Source: Bacillus tianshenii
GTDB lineage: Bacteria > Bacillota > Bacilli > Bacillales > Bacillaceae_N
Reading direction: 5' to 3'
Assembly (NCBI GenBank): GCA_020524525.2
Contig: CP129018.1
Location: forward strand, 2,236,115-2,300,114
Length of the DNA: 64,000 bases
The translations under genes were made by a program, and so were the position numbers. This document shows, piece by piece, positions 38,403-47,066 of this stretch (positions are counted from its first letter, which is position 1; each line of letters opens with the position of its first letter). Under the pieces are notes generated by a model. It did no database searches and was not told the origin of the DNA. It saw only the letters and a list, made by a program, of their open reading frames with translations.

Positions 38403-38518
38403 CTCGAATACTTTAGAGATGGTGGAGATATTTATTTCTGATTATATCTTTCATTATCGTACAATCCAATGCTTTTTTATAGAAAAAGGCGAAGAAAAAT
38501 TCTTCGCCTTTTCGTTTG

Positions 38519-40384
38519 CTATATTCGATAAATCATTTGTTGAAGGTGTGTACGTAGCTCTTTCAGCCCGACAATTTCTTCTTCCTTTGCAGGATAGAAC
38601 TGCAATAGATGACCATATTCAAACGGGCGATAAACTGGTGAATGATCATCGCCAGGGAAAGCACAAACAACTGAATGGACAGGCTGGTGATTGAATTCAT
38701 TTTGATTGTAGATATATTTCATGTTACCATACGCATCCATCTGTTTTGTTGCCCTCGTGTCACCATATGTCTGTGGATTAACGATATTACGAAGCGGGCT
38801 ATACTTTACTTCAATAATCATCGTTTGAACAAACTTCCATGTATCACTGCCTTCTTCATACAAATCAACCCGGATATCAGGCTTTCGATGTTCACTATTT
38901 AAATAAAAATGCGTACCCTTCATTAATGCCTCTTGTGCCTTCAGCTCGATCATTTGATTATAAACTATATCAATTCGCTGACTATCTTTCGTCAATGTAA
39001 CAGTAAAACCATCAGGAAGACCAGTCCCAGTAAGGGCAGTGGCAATTCGTCCTGACAAGTCTTTCTCTGGAGCAAATCCGCTCTCCATTACGGCGCGAAC
39101 TGCTCCAAAGAAAACGTAGTATTCGTACAACAAATAAGATGGATGATATACAGGTACTAAAACATTGCTCGTCTGAAGCGTATGATCAAAGCATGCACGG
39201 CTTTCCCGCCACAGTTTTACAAACATTTGATAACCACTATGTCTACCGTTTAAAAGACGTGGCGGCATTTGTAAACGAATTCGGCTCCAAAAGACGTTGC
39301 TATAAACAGCTGTTAATTGTCGTTCCATCATTTCAAGCTCCGCAAGCACCTGTTCATAATCAAATAGCTGTTTCTTTTTCTTATTTAATTCATGCTCCTT
39401 CGTATACAACGCATTACGCCGGGTCAAGAGATGGCGTTCAGGCGTACGTGTATCTTCTAGCAAAAGCTCATACCTTCGTTTATATGCAGCTAGGTCTTCC
39501 TCCTGCATCAATACTTCTTCTTTTATTTCTTGAAGTGTACGATGCAAATCACGTATGCCTTGCTTTAAATCATCTATTAAGCGAAGCAAGCGAAATTTCA
39601 CAAGGCGGTTTGCTTCATTATCGGTTTCTTTAACGAGACTTCGATTATAATAACGCTCTCCTCTCTTAACGCTTCCTTTTAACGTATTTTCAAAACGAGC
39701 GCTTCGGTAATCAAGCCGTTTCGGAAATGACTCTTCCGTATACACCTTGCCGATTTCAATGTGCGGATTGCTCATAATCATATGCAAGGATGAAAACAAA
39801 TCCTTCCGATTATCTTGAAACCAATGTAATAGGCGCCAAAACGATGAACGGTGTAGTGGGTCAGACCGTTCTGCAAATTGCTTTTGATGCAAATAATCGA
39901 CAATCAACCCTTGGAGCTGTTCATTTAATTGTTCATGAATCATCTCCATCTGCTTGCTGTTTAAGTTCTTCGGCAGAACCCGATAGCAGCTATAATACAC
40001 ATTGCCTTCCCAAACGATTTCGACAGGATAGACACCGCAACGCCATGGATATTCTTTACCTTTTCCATTTTCGAAAAGCTTTACTTCTGAAGTGTCCTGG
40101 TTCAAAGCATACCAAGACTGCGGGTCATCCCCATTTGATATACGATATAAACAGCCCCAATAGATTCTGACAGACGCATTCGCTTCTGTCTCAAGAATAA
40201 GCGTCAAATCAGTCAGCTCTGGAATGGAGATTTCATGCTTTGTTAGTTCTTCACGTCGTTCAGTAAATGAGAGTGTCTTCGTCTCATACCCAGCTTTCAC
40301 ATAAAGTTGAAAAGGCAATAATGCTGATACTGAATCAGTGGACGGGCTCTCCGGCACTGCATTAATTTGCAAACCCATACACAC
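38519..40384 (-). CDS. DUF2357 protein with C-terminal PD-(D/E)XK nuclease domain (McrC-like effector)
   Basis: 621 residues. N-terminal DUF2357-type region, a helical/coiled-coil middle (about 280-370), and a C-terminal PD-(D/E)XK (DUF524) nuclease with the site Pro502-Asp503, Glu525-x-Lys527 (IIEVKY) and a QxxxY motif at 548-552. All catalytic residues are present. In McrBC-type systems the analogous McrC subunit cuts DNA after ATP/GTP-driven recognition by the AAA+ partner. The start overlaps the AAA+ gene end by 23 nt. Third gene of the operon. Confidence 0.82.
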   Translation of the reverse strand: MCMGLQINAVPESPSTDSVSALLPFQLYVKAGYETKTLSFTERREELTKHEISIPELTDLTLILETEANASVRIYWGCLYRISNGDDPQSWYALNQDTSEVKLFENGKGKEYPWRCGVYPVEIVWEGNVYYSCYRVLPKNLNSKQMEMIHEQLNEQLQGLIVDYLHQKQFAERSDPLHRSSFWRLLHWFQDNRKDLFSSLHMIMSNPHIEIGKVYTEESFPKRLDYRSARFENTLKGSVKRGERYYNRSLVKETDNEANRLVKFRLLRLIDDLKQGIRDLHRTLQEIKEEVLMQEEDLAAYKRRYELLLEDTRTPERHLLTRRNALYTKEHELNKKKKQLFDYEQVLAELEMMERQLTAVYSNVFWSRIRLQMPPRLLNGRHSGYQMFVKLWRESRACFDHTLQTSNVLVPVYHPSYLLYEYYVFFGAVRAVMESGFAPEKDLSGRIATALTGTGLPDGFTVTLTKDSQRIDIVYNQMIELKAQEALMKGTHFYLNSEHRKPDIRVDLYEEGSDTWKFVQTMIIEVKYSPLRNIVNPQTYGDTRATKQMDAYGNMKYIYNQNEFNHQPVHSVVCAFPGDDHSPVYRPFEYGHLLQFYPAKEEEIVGLKELRTHLQQMIYRI

Positions 40385-42350
40385 TCAACTCTTTTCGTTT
40401 CTGTTCGAGAACTTTAATTGTTTCAGAGAAATCAGAGACCTTCTGTGCTTCTTCGTTTTTCAAATACGTAATTAATGTGCCATCCATTGCTTCATTTCCG
40501 ACAAGCGGTCCGACAAATGCTTCTAAACCTTTAATCTTTGTTGTAATTCGCTGCTTTACTTGAAGGTCAAATGCTCGTCTTCTTGAAATCAGCATCTCAC
40601 CGTCTTCATTAACAGGAATATTTGAAATATATTTTGCAATCGCACTGACGACACGGAACGATATACCTTTTTGGTAATCTTGTTCATTTAGAATACGATT
40701 CATTTGATCAAGCACTTTCAACTCTTCTCGTGAAAGCTTGTTCAAACCTACCTTATCCTGAACCCAGTCCTCTCGCATTTGTTCGTACTCAATGACCATG
40801 AAGTCTGATTCTGTTTCATCAGTTGTTTGCTGCTGCATCACTTCCCACGCTTGTTCAAATGAAATCTTACGCGGGGTTATCACGTTCGTCCGATCAAGCA
40901 GACGGTCTGAAAATGCCTTCGTCGTTTCATCAAAGTTTACCGTACCGATAAAAAGGACATTATCACGAATCGTAACAGAATGATGATAGCCATTGACACA
41001 GTGACTGTTTTTATTAAAGAGTGCAAGGCGACGCTGATCGAGCGGCAATTCAAGCAATGTAATAAATGGACTAAACCAATACTCCACCTGTGATAAGTTC
41101 ATCTCTTCAAAAATCACCATATACATCTTGTCTGGATGACGTTCTGCTTCAACCAATAAGCTTGTTAAGCCTGTTTCGCTTTCATGGAAGACTCCTGTCG
41201 TCGGATTTAAATAACCCAAAATATCATTCGGCTCATTGTAGGAAGGATAGACCGGCACGGTTAATAGCTGCTTACCAGGCTCCAGCCCCATTGTTTCTCC
41301 GTACAATTGCGCAAGCTGTGACTTCCCTGTTCCAGCCATTCCACCGAGAATGGTAATGCTGTTTGTTTTCACACTCGTATGAAACGAATATAAATCTTCT
41401 GTATTGTAGAATAAATTTCTCTTGGCAGCCCTTTCATTTAATAACTGCAAAAATTGCATTTCACTTTCTACAAACGTGTGGGCTTCAGGGAGAATCTTCT
41501 CTGTAACAAATGATATACTTGGTTCTTTAGAAAACGGCTCTACCACACGAATCTCTTCTGTTTTCTTACTTAGGCGCTTTGCTCGTTCTTTTACAATTGC
41601 TTTGAGGTCGTCCAAGCTTTCTTGTGGGATGAAATAGAGCTGATCATTAATTCTTGCATGAACGAACTTACGTAATTCAGGTACGTCCGCATAAATAATC
41701 TCTTCTTCTGTTTTCTTCTGTGTATAGGTTGTTGGGTTTTGCGTAGGACTTATGGAAATATTCGCATAAATAGTTTGGTGGTGAACGAGAAATTCAGGTG
41801 ATGCAAACATATTCGGATAGCAAGGTAAGACGAAAGGACGGTTCTGTGCCAGTAATTTTGTTTCAAAATCTTCTTTTCGTTCTGCTGGCTTCAACTCTGG
41901 TCCTGGGATGGCAATATATGATTTGGCAGGCTGTAATTCTTCTTCAATATCTTCAAATTCAACATAGATATGATCTCTCGCTTGATTTACCCGAAGACGG
42001 AAAATAATTAACTTCCCTTTCAGAAATTCTTCTACTTTTTCGATCTTATCTACGTAATGAACACGTCGGTAATTCATCCATTCATCTAATTTTCGAACAT
42101 TGTTATCACTTTTTGTTCCCCCGGTTAGTATGTTATTTTGATAGGTAAAATGCTCTTTGATCTCGTCTGGAATCGGACTTAGACATCGAATATAAAAATT
42201 CAAATCTTCATCAAGCTCATTAAATCGTTTCACAGGACTATCAAGCATCGTATACTTTAATTCATCAGGAGTCGCAAGTCTTCCGAGAAAGTAAGCGGAG
42301 GCCTCTAATTGTTTGTGCAACTGAAAAGGTATAATTGTCTCAAGCTTCAT
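40362..42350 (-). CDS. McrB-like AAA+ ATPase
   Basis: 662 residues. About 310 N-terminal residues of unknown, probably target-recognition, function, then an AAA+ domain: Walker A GMAGTGKS (337-344), Walker B VIFEEMNLSQVEYWFSPF with downstream ITLLE (412-434), sensor GTVNFDETTKAFSDRLLDR (469-487). The EEMN-x-S-...-LLE spacing and GTVN are McrB-clade signatures (compare DEINR ... LLE and GTMNTADRS). There is no methylcytosine-binding domain that I recognise, so its target is open. Overlaps its neighbours by 23 and 11 nt, so expression is tightly coupled. Confidence 0.85.
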   Translation of the reverse strand: MKLETIIPFQLHKQLEASAYFLGRLATPDELKYTMLDSPVKRFNELDEDLNFYIRCLSPIPDEIKEHFTYQNNILTGGTKSDNNVRKLDEWMNYRRVHYVDKIEKVEEFLKGKLIIFRLRVNQARDHIYVEFEDIEEELQPAKSYIAIPGPELKPAERKEDFETKLLAQNRPFVLPCYPNMFASPEFLVHHQTIYANISISPTQNPTTYTQKKTEEEIIYADVPELRKFVHARINDQLYFIPQESLDDLKAIVKERAKRLSKKTEEIRVVEPFSKEPSISFVTEKILPEAHTFVESEMQFLQLLNERAAKRNLFYNTEDLYSFHTSVKTNSITILGGMAGTGKSQLAQLYGETMGLEPGKQLLTVPVYPSYNEPNDILGYLNPTTGVFHESETGLTSLLVEAERHPDKMYMVIFEEMNLSQVEYWFSPFITLLELPLDQRRLALFNKNSHCVNGYHHSVTIRDNVLFIGTVNFDETTKAFSDRLLDRTNVITPRKISFEQAWEVMQQQTTDETESDFMVIEYEQMREDWVQDKVGLNKLSREELKVLDQMNRILNEQDYQKGISFRVVSAIAKYISNIPVNEDGEMLISRRRAFDLQVKQRITTKIKGLEAFVGPLVGNEAMDGTLITYLKNEEAQKVSDFSETIKVLEQKRKELSVYGFAN

Positions 42351-43653
42351 ATTTCCATTCCCCTTCTAAGTAATATGCGATCTTTCGGACTACGGCTTGC
42401 TCATTGCCGTTAATAAAACATGTAAATGGAGACACTTGTCGCGCGACGTCTTCTAATTCAAACTGCTTCGATGTTGATAATCCTGTTGTATGAATAAATA
42501 ATAGCTGGTCGCGATATTTGTCTTGCGCCTGCAAGAAGTGCTCGATGGGAACAATTTGCTCATCAAGCATGTACCCTGAAAACCTATCTGCCTCATAATC
42601 CGTCACAAGCCACACAGCTTCTCCGTAAAACAGCGGTTCATGGGTGCTTGTTTGTTTCGTATGCTCCACTTCTTCTAATTCTTTTTTCAATGCTGCAAAC
42701 TCTGCTTTATAATATGCATGTAATTGACTTAATTCCTTCTGCTTAGATTGCTTGTCCTCCTGCAATGTTTCAATTGTTTCATTCAAATCATTAATTGTTT
42801 GCTCGTATTCATTTTTCAATGCAAAGGTTTCTTTCTTCTTCTTATCTAATGCTGCAGCCAAATCGTGACTGCGGTCTTGTTCTTTCGTTAGTTGTTCTTG
42901 CAGTTCTGCTTTCTCTTTTTCGTGTAACGTAAGTTTGTCTTGGATGGTTTCAAGACGTGTCAGTAAGGATGCATTTAATACCTTTTGTAAGTACATCTGT
43001 TCAATTATCGGCCACTCTCTCCACTCATCGACTGAACGTAAAATAAATTGAATATTCTCACTGCTCTCTGCATGACCAGCCCTTTGCAGCCATTCCTCTA
43101 AGCTACATTGTTCAAGATTGATGTGAATTTCTTCACTTGCTACTAATGATTGAGCTAATGCTTCAGACAACTCCTCAGCTTCTGTTGCTAATACGTAAAG
43201 CCAGTCTTCACGACTGCCTTGTTTATCAATTAGTTTATGAAATAACGGTTTACCTGCTTTCACATTGTCTCTCATCTTCTCTATGTGTTCGTCATACCAA
43301 TTTGGTAATCCATAATAGGTTAAGATGAGACATTCAGCTGTGCTTAACGTCTCGTCTTGCATCACTTTCAATAAAAACTGTTGGTCATCTAATTCTGTAT
43401 ATTTTTCACGCTCATTTTCATAGTATTTTTTAAAGCCATTTTCTAATTGGAAAAATTGCTTCTTTGCCCGCCTAATTTTCATTTGTAAGCTCGTCACAGG
43501 TGCGTTTTCTATCTTTTTATTAAACCCTCTAATCTGCAGTCCTAAAGTTTTCGTTACACCTGCAAGCTCTTCCTTCGTCCATACATCTAGCAGCACCTCT
43601 AGCAATGTTTCAAACTCTCGCACATTTTTCTGTTGTAATTGTGCTGTCGACAT
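42340..43653 (-). CDS. Coiled-coil protein of unknown function, first gene of the McrBC-like operon
   Basis: 437 residues. An alpha-helical N-terminal half (about 1-225) of no recognised family. A long coiled coil runs about 230-332, rich in Glu, Lys and Leu. A small alpha/beta C-terminal domain follows (about 340-437), containing FYGEAVWLVTDYEADRFSGY and LLFIHTTGLSTSKQFELEDVA. No catalytic motif seen. Coiled-coil partners occur in McrBC-derived defence systems, so a sensor or scaffold role is plausible but inferred. It overlaps the AAA+ gene by 11 nt. No promoter assigned with confidence. Confidence 0.75.
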   Translation of the reverse strand: MSTAQLQQKNVREFETLLEVLLDVWTKEELAGVTKTLGLQIRGFNKKIENAPVTSLQMKIRRAKKQFFQLENGFKKYYENEREKYTELDDQQFLLKVMQDETLSTAECLILTYYGLPNWYDEHIEKMRDNVKAGKPLFHKLIDKQGSREDWLYVLATEAEELSEALAQSLVASEEIHINLEQCSLEEWLQRAGHAESSENIQFILRSVDEWREWPIIEQMYLQKVLNASLLTRLETIQDKLTLHEKEKAELQEQLTKEQDRSHDLAAALDKKKKETFALKNEYEQTINDLNETIETLQEDKQSKQKELSQLHAYYKAEFAALKKELEEVEHTKQTSTHEPLFYGEAVWLVTDYEADRFSGYMLDEQIVPIEHFLQAQDKYRDQLLFIHTTGLSTSKQFELEDVARQVSPFTCFINGNEQAVVRKIAYYLEGEWKYEA

Positions 43654-43772
43654 TTCACGTCCCCCTTCATTCCCTTTTCGTAGAACACTCTACTAGTTAA
43701 AATTTAACACAACTGGGAGCCTATTTGTGTCCAAATATCGAAAACATTCTTGAACGTTTCGGGTGATCGAAA

Positions 43773-43802
43773 AAATGAGAAGCCCGCAGGCTCCTCATCT
43801 TT
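43773..43802 (-). terminator. Terminator of the HtrA-family protease gene
   Basis: Minus strand ATGAGGAGCC / GGCTTCTCAT stem (43775-43798) with a short GC loop, followed by T6. Confidence 0.85.
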
Positions 43803-43806
43803 GTTC

Positions 43807-44988
43807 TTAATAGGCATCTTTTACAAGCTTCACAACTTCTGTCTGTTTCTCTCCATTTCGATAGAATGTTACTTTCATGCTCTCCCCGATCTTTTTCTTC
43901 GTATATAAGAATTTTCTCAAGTCCATATCATCCTTAATACTTTGTCCGTCTAGAGAAACAAGTACATCATATTTTTTCAAATTCGCTTTATCAGCTGGGG
44001 AACCAGGAACGACTTCTAATACAGCTACGCCATCCTTCACACCTTCTGGGAGCTTTAATGTTTCTTGCCAATGATACTGCGGGATATCTGATAGGGCTTG
44101 TAGTGCCACACCGATATAAGGTCTTTCTACTTCATGATGGATTTCCAAATCTTCAATAATCGGTTTTACTGCCGATGAAGGGATAGCAAGTCCAATTCCT
44201 TCTACAGATGTTTTGGAAATTTTCATCGAATTAATCCCGACAATTTGTCCTTTCATATTAACTAAAGCACCGCCACTGTTCCCAGGATTAATCGCCGCAT
44301 CGGTTTGAATGACCTCTGACTGCCAATCAGGCTTTCCGTCGCCATTTAGATCAACTGGAATATCGCGATTTAAGCCACTAATAATCCCTTGTGTTACAGA
44401 GCCTGCAAATCTTTGACCTAACGGGTTGCCAATTGCAATAACAGGCTCCCCTAATTGTAAATTTTCAGAACCTCCAAGCTCCGCTACTGTCTTAACATGC
44501 TTTCCATCAATTTGCAGAACCGCTAAATCTGTCAGTGGATCAGTTCCGATAATTTTCGCTGATTCCTTCGTTCCATCAGTTAAGGTTACTTCCACACTTT
44601 CGGAGTCCTCAACAACATGATTATTCGTTACAATGTATGCCTTGCCATCAGCTTTCTTATAAATAACGCCAGACCCTGTCCCTGCCTGAGCCTGTTCTTC
44701 ACCAAACATTGCTACACGCTGCATACTATTCACACTTACAACCGCATCGGAAACCTTCTCAACCGCTCCTTGAACATCACTTTGATTGTTTTCTATCTTT
44801 GCCTCAGATGAATTGACTGCCCTGTTATCATCATCTTTCGCAAATATGACCGAACCTTGTCCAACCGTAAGCCAAATCACAAAAAATAAACTCGTTATCA
44901 TTGAACCGACAACTCCGCCGAACACAGAATACTTTATCCACTTAGAAGATGATTTCTTCTTTGACACATGTTGATCATAATAACCCAT
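43807..44988 (-). CDS. Membrane-anchored HtrA-family serine protease
   Basis: 393 residues. One N-terminal membrane helix (about 20-44), trypsin-like protease with catalytic triad His124 (NNHVV), Asp154 (DPLTDLAVL) and Ser238 (PGNSGGAL), and a single C-terminal PDZ domain (about 290-385, with DGVAVLEVVPGSPADKANL). The size and N-terminus MGYYDQH resemble B. subtilis HtrC/YyxA more than HtrA or HtrB. Degrades misfolded secreted proteins at the membrane outer face. In B. subtilis, yyxA sits in the walR operon; here it stands alone between the McrBC-like operon and sigK. Confidence 0.92.
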   Translation of the reverse strand: MGYYDQHVSKKKSSSKWIKYSVFGGVVGSMITSLFFVIWLTVGQGSVIFAKDDDNRAVNSSEAKIENNQSDVQGAVEKVSDAVVSVNSMQRVAMFGEEQAQAGTGSGVIYKKADGKAYIVTNNHVVEDSESVEVTLTDGTKESAKIIGTDPLTDLAVLQIDGKHVKTVAELGGSENLQLGEPVIAIGNPLGQRFAGSVTQGIISGLNRDIPVDLNGDGKPDWQSEVIQTDAAINPGNSGGALVNMKGQIVGINSMKISKTSVEGIGLAIPSSAVKPIIEDLEIHHEVERPYIGVALQALSDIPQYHWQETLKLPEGVKDGVAVLEVVPGSPADKANLKKYDVLVSLDGQSIKDDMDLRKFLYTKKKIGESMKVTFYRNGEKQTEVVKLVKDAY

Positions 44989-45130
44989 TACGAACTCCTC
45001 CTTGTTGGGTTTCTTCTCATTGAGCTGGTGCTATTTCCGCATTACTCATTTTGAATAGCTTTAATTTAGCAACTGAATGTGTCAGGAATATGTCAACGAA
45101 GAAAAATTTTCTTTTCCCATAGGACACGCA

Positions 45131-45156
45131 CAAATACCTATATCCCTTCATATGAT
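45131..45156 (+). promoter_or_regulatory. Possible sigma-E promoter of sigK
   Basis: -10-like CATATGAT (45149-45156) preceded at about 12 nt by CAAATA (45131-45136), about 32 nt upstream of the sigK start. It resembles the mother-cell sigma-E consensus only in part. Confidence 0.4.
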
Positions 45157-45187
45157 AGGTAAAGCAAACTCTTGTGGAGGTGAGGCT

Positions 45188-45910
45188 GTGTCGGGATTAT
45201 TGATTGCGATTTCACACCTTGTGAAGGATGTCTGGTTCTTCGTCTCATATGTCAAAAACAATGCCTTCCCAAAACCACTGCCAGAAAAAGAAGAACAGAA
45301 ATGCATTAAGCTGATGGCAGAAGGCGACAAGGAAGCACGCGACAAGCTGATTGAACATAACCTGCGGCTTGTGGCACATATTGTGAAGAAGTTCGAGAAC
45401 ACGAATGAAGATTCCGAGGATTTGATTTCAATTGGAACAATCGGTCTGATCAAAGCAATTGAAAGCTATTCGGTTGGCAAAGGAACGAAGCTTGCCACAT
45501 ATGCAGCTCGCTGTATCGAAAACGAGATTCTTATGCATTTACGCTCTTTGAAAAAAACAAGAAAAGATATTTCCTTGCACGATCCAATTGGCCAGGATAA
45601 GGAAGGTAATGAAATATCCCTTATAGACATATTAAAATCTGAAAATGATGATGTGATTGAACTAATCCAGCAAACACTTGAACTTGAGAAAGTTGCGAAG
45701 TATATTCATATTTTAGATGAACGGGAAAAAGAAGTGATTATCGGACGATTCGGTCTGCAGCAAGGTGATGAAAAAACCCAGAGAGAAATCGCCAAAGAAT
45801 TAGGCATTTCACGCAGCTACGTCTCCAGAATCGAAAAGCGAGCGTTAATGAAGCTATTTCATGAATTTTATCGCAATGAGCAGAAGAAGCGACGGAAAAC
45901 AAAGACATAA
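45188..45910 (+). CDS. sigK: Sporulation sigma factor SigK (pro-sigma-K)
   Basis: 240 residues from GTG 45188, with GGAGGTGA 6 nt upstream; an in-frame ATG at 45077 lies too far upstream to fit the family. The N-terminal 20 residues are a hydrophobic prosequence, with the expected SpoIVFB cut between Ser20 and Tyr21 (YVKNNAFP). Sigma region 2 ([32 protein letters not shown]) and region 4 ([23 protein letters not shown]) are complete. Directs late mother-cell transcription of coat and cortex genes. The reading frame is continuous: no skin-type insertion splits it. Confidence 0.98.
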   Translation: MSGLLIAISHLVKDVWFFVSYVKNNAFPKPLPEKEEQKCIKLMAEGDKEARDKLIEHNLRLVAHIVKKFENTNEDSEDLISIGTIGLIKAIESYSVGKGTKLATYAARCIENEILMHLRSLKKTRKDISLHDPIGQDKEGNEISLIDILKSENDDVIELIQQTLELEKVAKYIHILDEREKEVIIGRFGLQQGDEKTQREIAKELGISRSYVSRIEKRALMKLFHEFYRNEQKKRRKTKT

Positions 45911-45912
45911 AG

Positions 45913-45949
45913 AAATGCGGTCCTCCACTTTATTGGAGGCCGCATTTTT
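45913..45949. terminator. Bidirectional terminator between sigK and the VanY-type gene
   Basis: Stem AAATGCGGTCCTCC / GGAGGCCGCATTT (one mismatch), 8-nt loop, T-run on the plus strand; convergent genes. Confidence 0.9.
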
Positions 45950-46895
45950 ATTGTGCTTCATTTTTTGGTTTATTTTGAACAGGTACCGCGTTGACATACT
46001 GTTCGAGTGTAATGTTTTGTGAATGGATTTGCTTTGCTGCTTCTACTCCTACATAACGGAGGTGCCATGGCTCATATTGATAGCCTGTGATTTGTTCTTT
46101 CCCTTTTGGATAGCGGATAATGAAACCGTATTTGTACGCATTATTCTTCAGCCATGTACCTTCTTTCGTTTCTTCAAATGATTGAGTGAGCTTATAGTTC
46201 ATCTCTGGACTTGTAACATCAATTGCAAGACCTGTCTGATGCTCACTTTGACCTGGTAATGCCACGGCTTCATTTGCTTTCTCTTTGCCAACTCGGTTTA
46301 CTTGCGCTTGATAGATTTGGTTTTGGCGATCATATGAACGATAGCCAGAAGCTGCGACTAGGTTTAAGCTCTGCTGTTTTGCACCAGCAAACAACGTTTC
46401 CAATGCTTTCGCTGCATTCTTTTGCATATGTTTCTTTGGCAACGCTTCTTCAAAATAAAAAGGGACATTTGGAATAACAAGCTCTGGCTTATAGTCTGAT
46501 GGCAGGAAATTTGTTTTATTAACGAGCACTTGTAAGTTTGTCGGGTTTGTAATGACTTGCTTGCCATTCACTGACTTCACATATGTTGGGACCGCTTCTT
46601 GTTGTTCGTCCAGTTCTTGTTGCGGCTTTTTTTCTGGTTGTGTTTGTTCTTTGCTATCTTGTTTTGCGTTATCTTGCTCTGGCTTCTCTTCTGGTTGTTC
46701 TGTTGACTGTTGCTCTTGTTTGTTTGACTCTTTATCTACAGATTCTTGATCTGCTTCATCTGATTGATTCGGCTGTTGTTCTTGTTGTTGCTGGCTTTGG
46801 TCTTCATATGGCTGATCTGTTTCTAAGCTTGCACAGCCGGCGGTAAAGGTAAGTGATAATGCGGCAAGTATATAAAAAATTCTCTTTGTCTTCAC
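45948..46895 (-). CDS. VanY-type D-alanyl-D-alanine carboxypeptidase lipoprotein (M15B)
   Basis: 315 residues. Signal peptide with a lipobox-like TAGC (Cys21), then a long low-complexity Gln/Glu-rich spacer (about 28-103), then the peptidase: SGYRSYDRQNQIYQ, zinc motif GQSEHQTGLAIDV (His219, Asp226) and EPWHLRYVG (Glu275, His278). All catalytic and zinc residues are present. Trims the terminal D-Ala from peptidoglycan stem peptides. The spacer would let it reach through the thick wall. Threonine at lipobox -3 is uncommon, so lipidation is likely rather than certain. Confidence 0.92.
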   Translation of the reverse strand: MKTKRIFYILAALSLTFTAGCASLETDQPYEDQSQQQQEQQPNQSDEADQESVDKESNKQEQQSTEQPEEKPEQDNAKQDSKEQTQPEKKPQQELDEQQEAVPTYVKSVNGKQVITNPTNLQVLVNKTNFLPSDYKPELVIPNVPFYFEEALPKKHMQKNAAKALETLFAGAKQQSLNLVAASGYRSYDRQNQIYQAQVNRVGKEKANEAVALPGQSEHQTGLAIDVTSPEMNYKLTQSFEETKEGTWLKNNAYKYGFIIRYPKGKEQITGYQYEPWHLRYVGVEAAKQIHSQNITLEQYVNAVPVQNKPKNEAQ

Positions 46896-46975
46896 GGTAA
46901 CATCTCCTGCTGTTAGATTACGGTTCTTTCTTTTAACATACTAACGAACATTCTTAATGAAGACAATATATAAAA

Positions 46976-47008
46976 ATCCTCTTCCTTCATATATAGAAGG
47001 AAGAGGAT
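46976..47008 (-). terminator. Terminator of the ATP-grasp-like gene
   Basis: Perfect 13-bp stem ATCCTCTTCCTTC / GAAGGAAGAGGAT with a 7-nt loop, followed on the minus strand by TTTTTATATATT. Confidence 0.82.
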
Positions 47009-47012
47009 ACAT

Positions 47013-47028
47013 AACAAGGGCCCTTGTT
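47013..47028. repeat. 16-bp perfect palindrome
   Basis: AACAAGGGCCCTTGTT, between the ATP-grasp-like gene and its terminator. Function unknown; could be a protein site or an extension of the terminator. Confidence 0.5.
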
Positions 47029-47066
47029 TGTCTTAAGGGAGTCAATTCTATGGAGTGTGAAAATTC

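Noticed and set aside
39139-39633. Plus-strand frame of 164 codons opposite the DUF2357 nuclease gene
   Set aside because: Antisense of a clear coding gene; composition looks like a reading-frame shadow.
45077-45187. In-frame upstream extension of sigK by 37 codons
   Set aside because: The GTG at 45188 has a GGAGGTGA site and gives the exact prosequence and Ser20/Tyr21 cleavage point; the extension has no homology.
45188-45910. A skin-type element splitting sigK
   Set aside because: The frame is continuous from GTG 45188 to the stop and all sigma regions are present.
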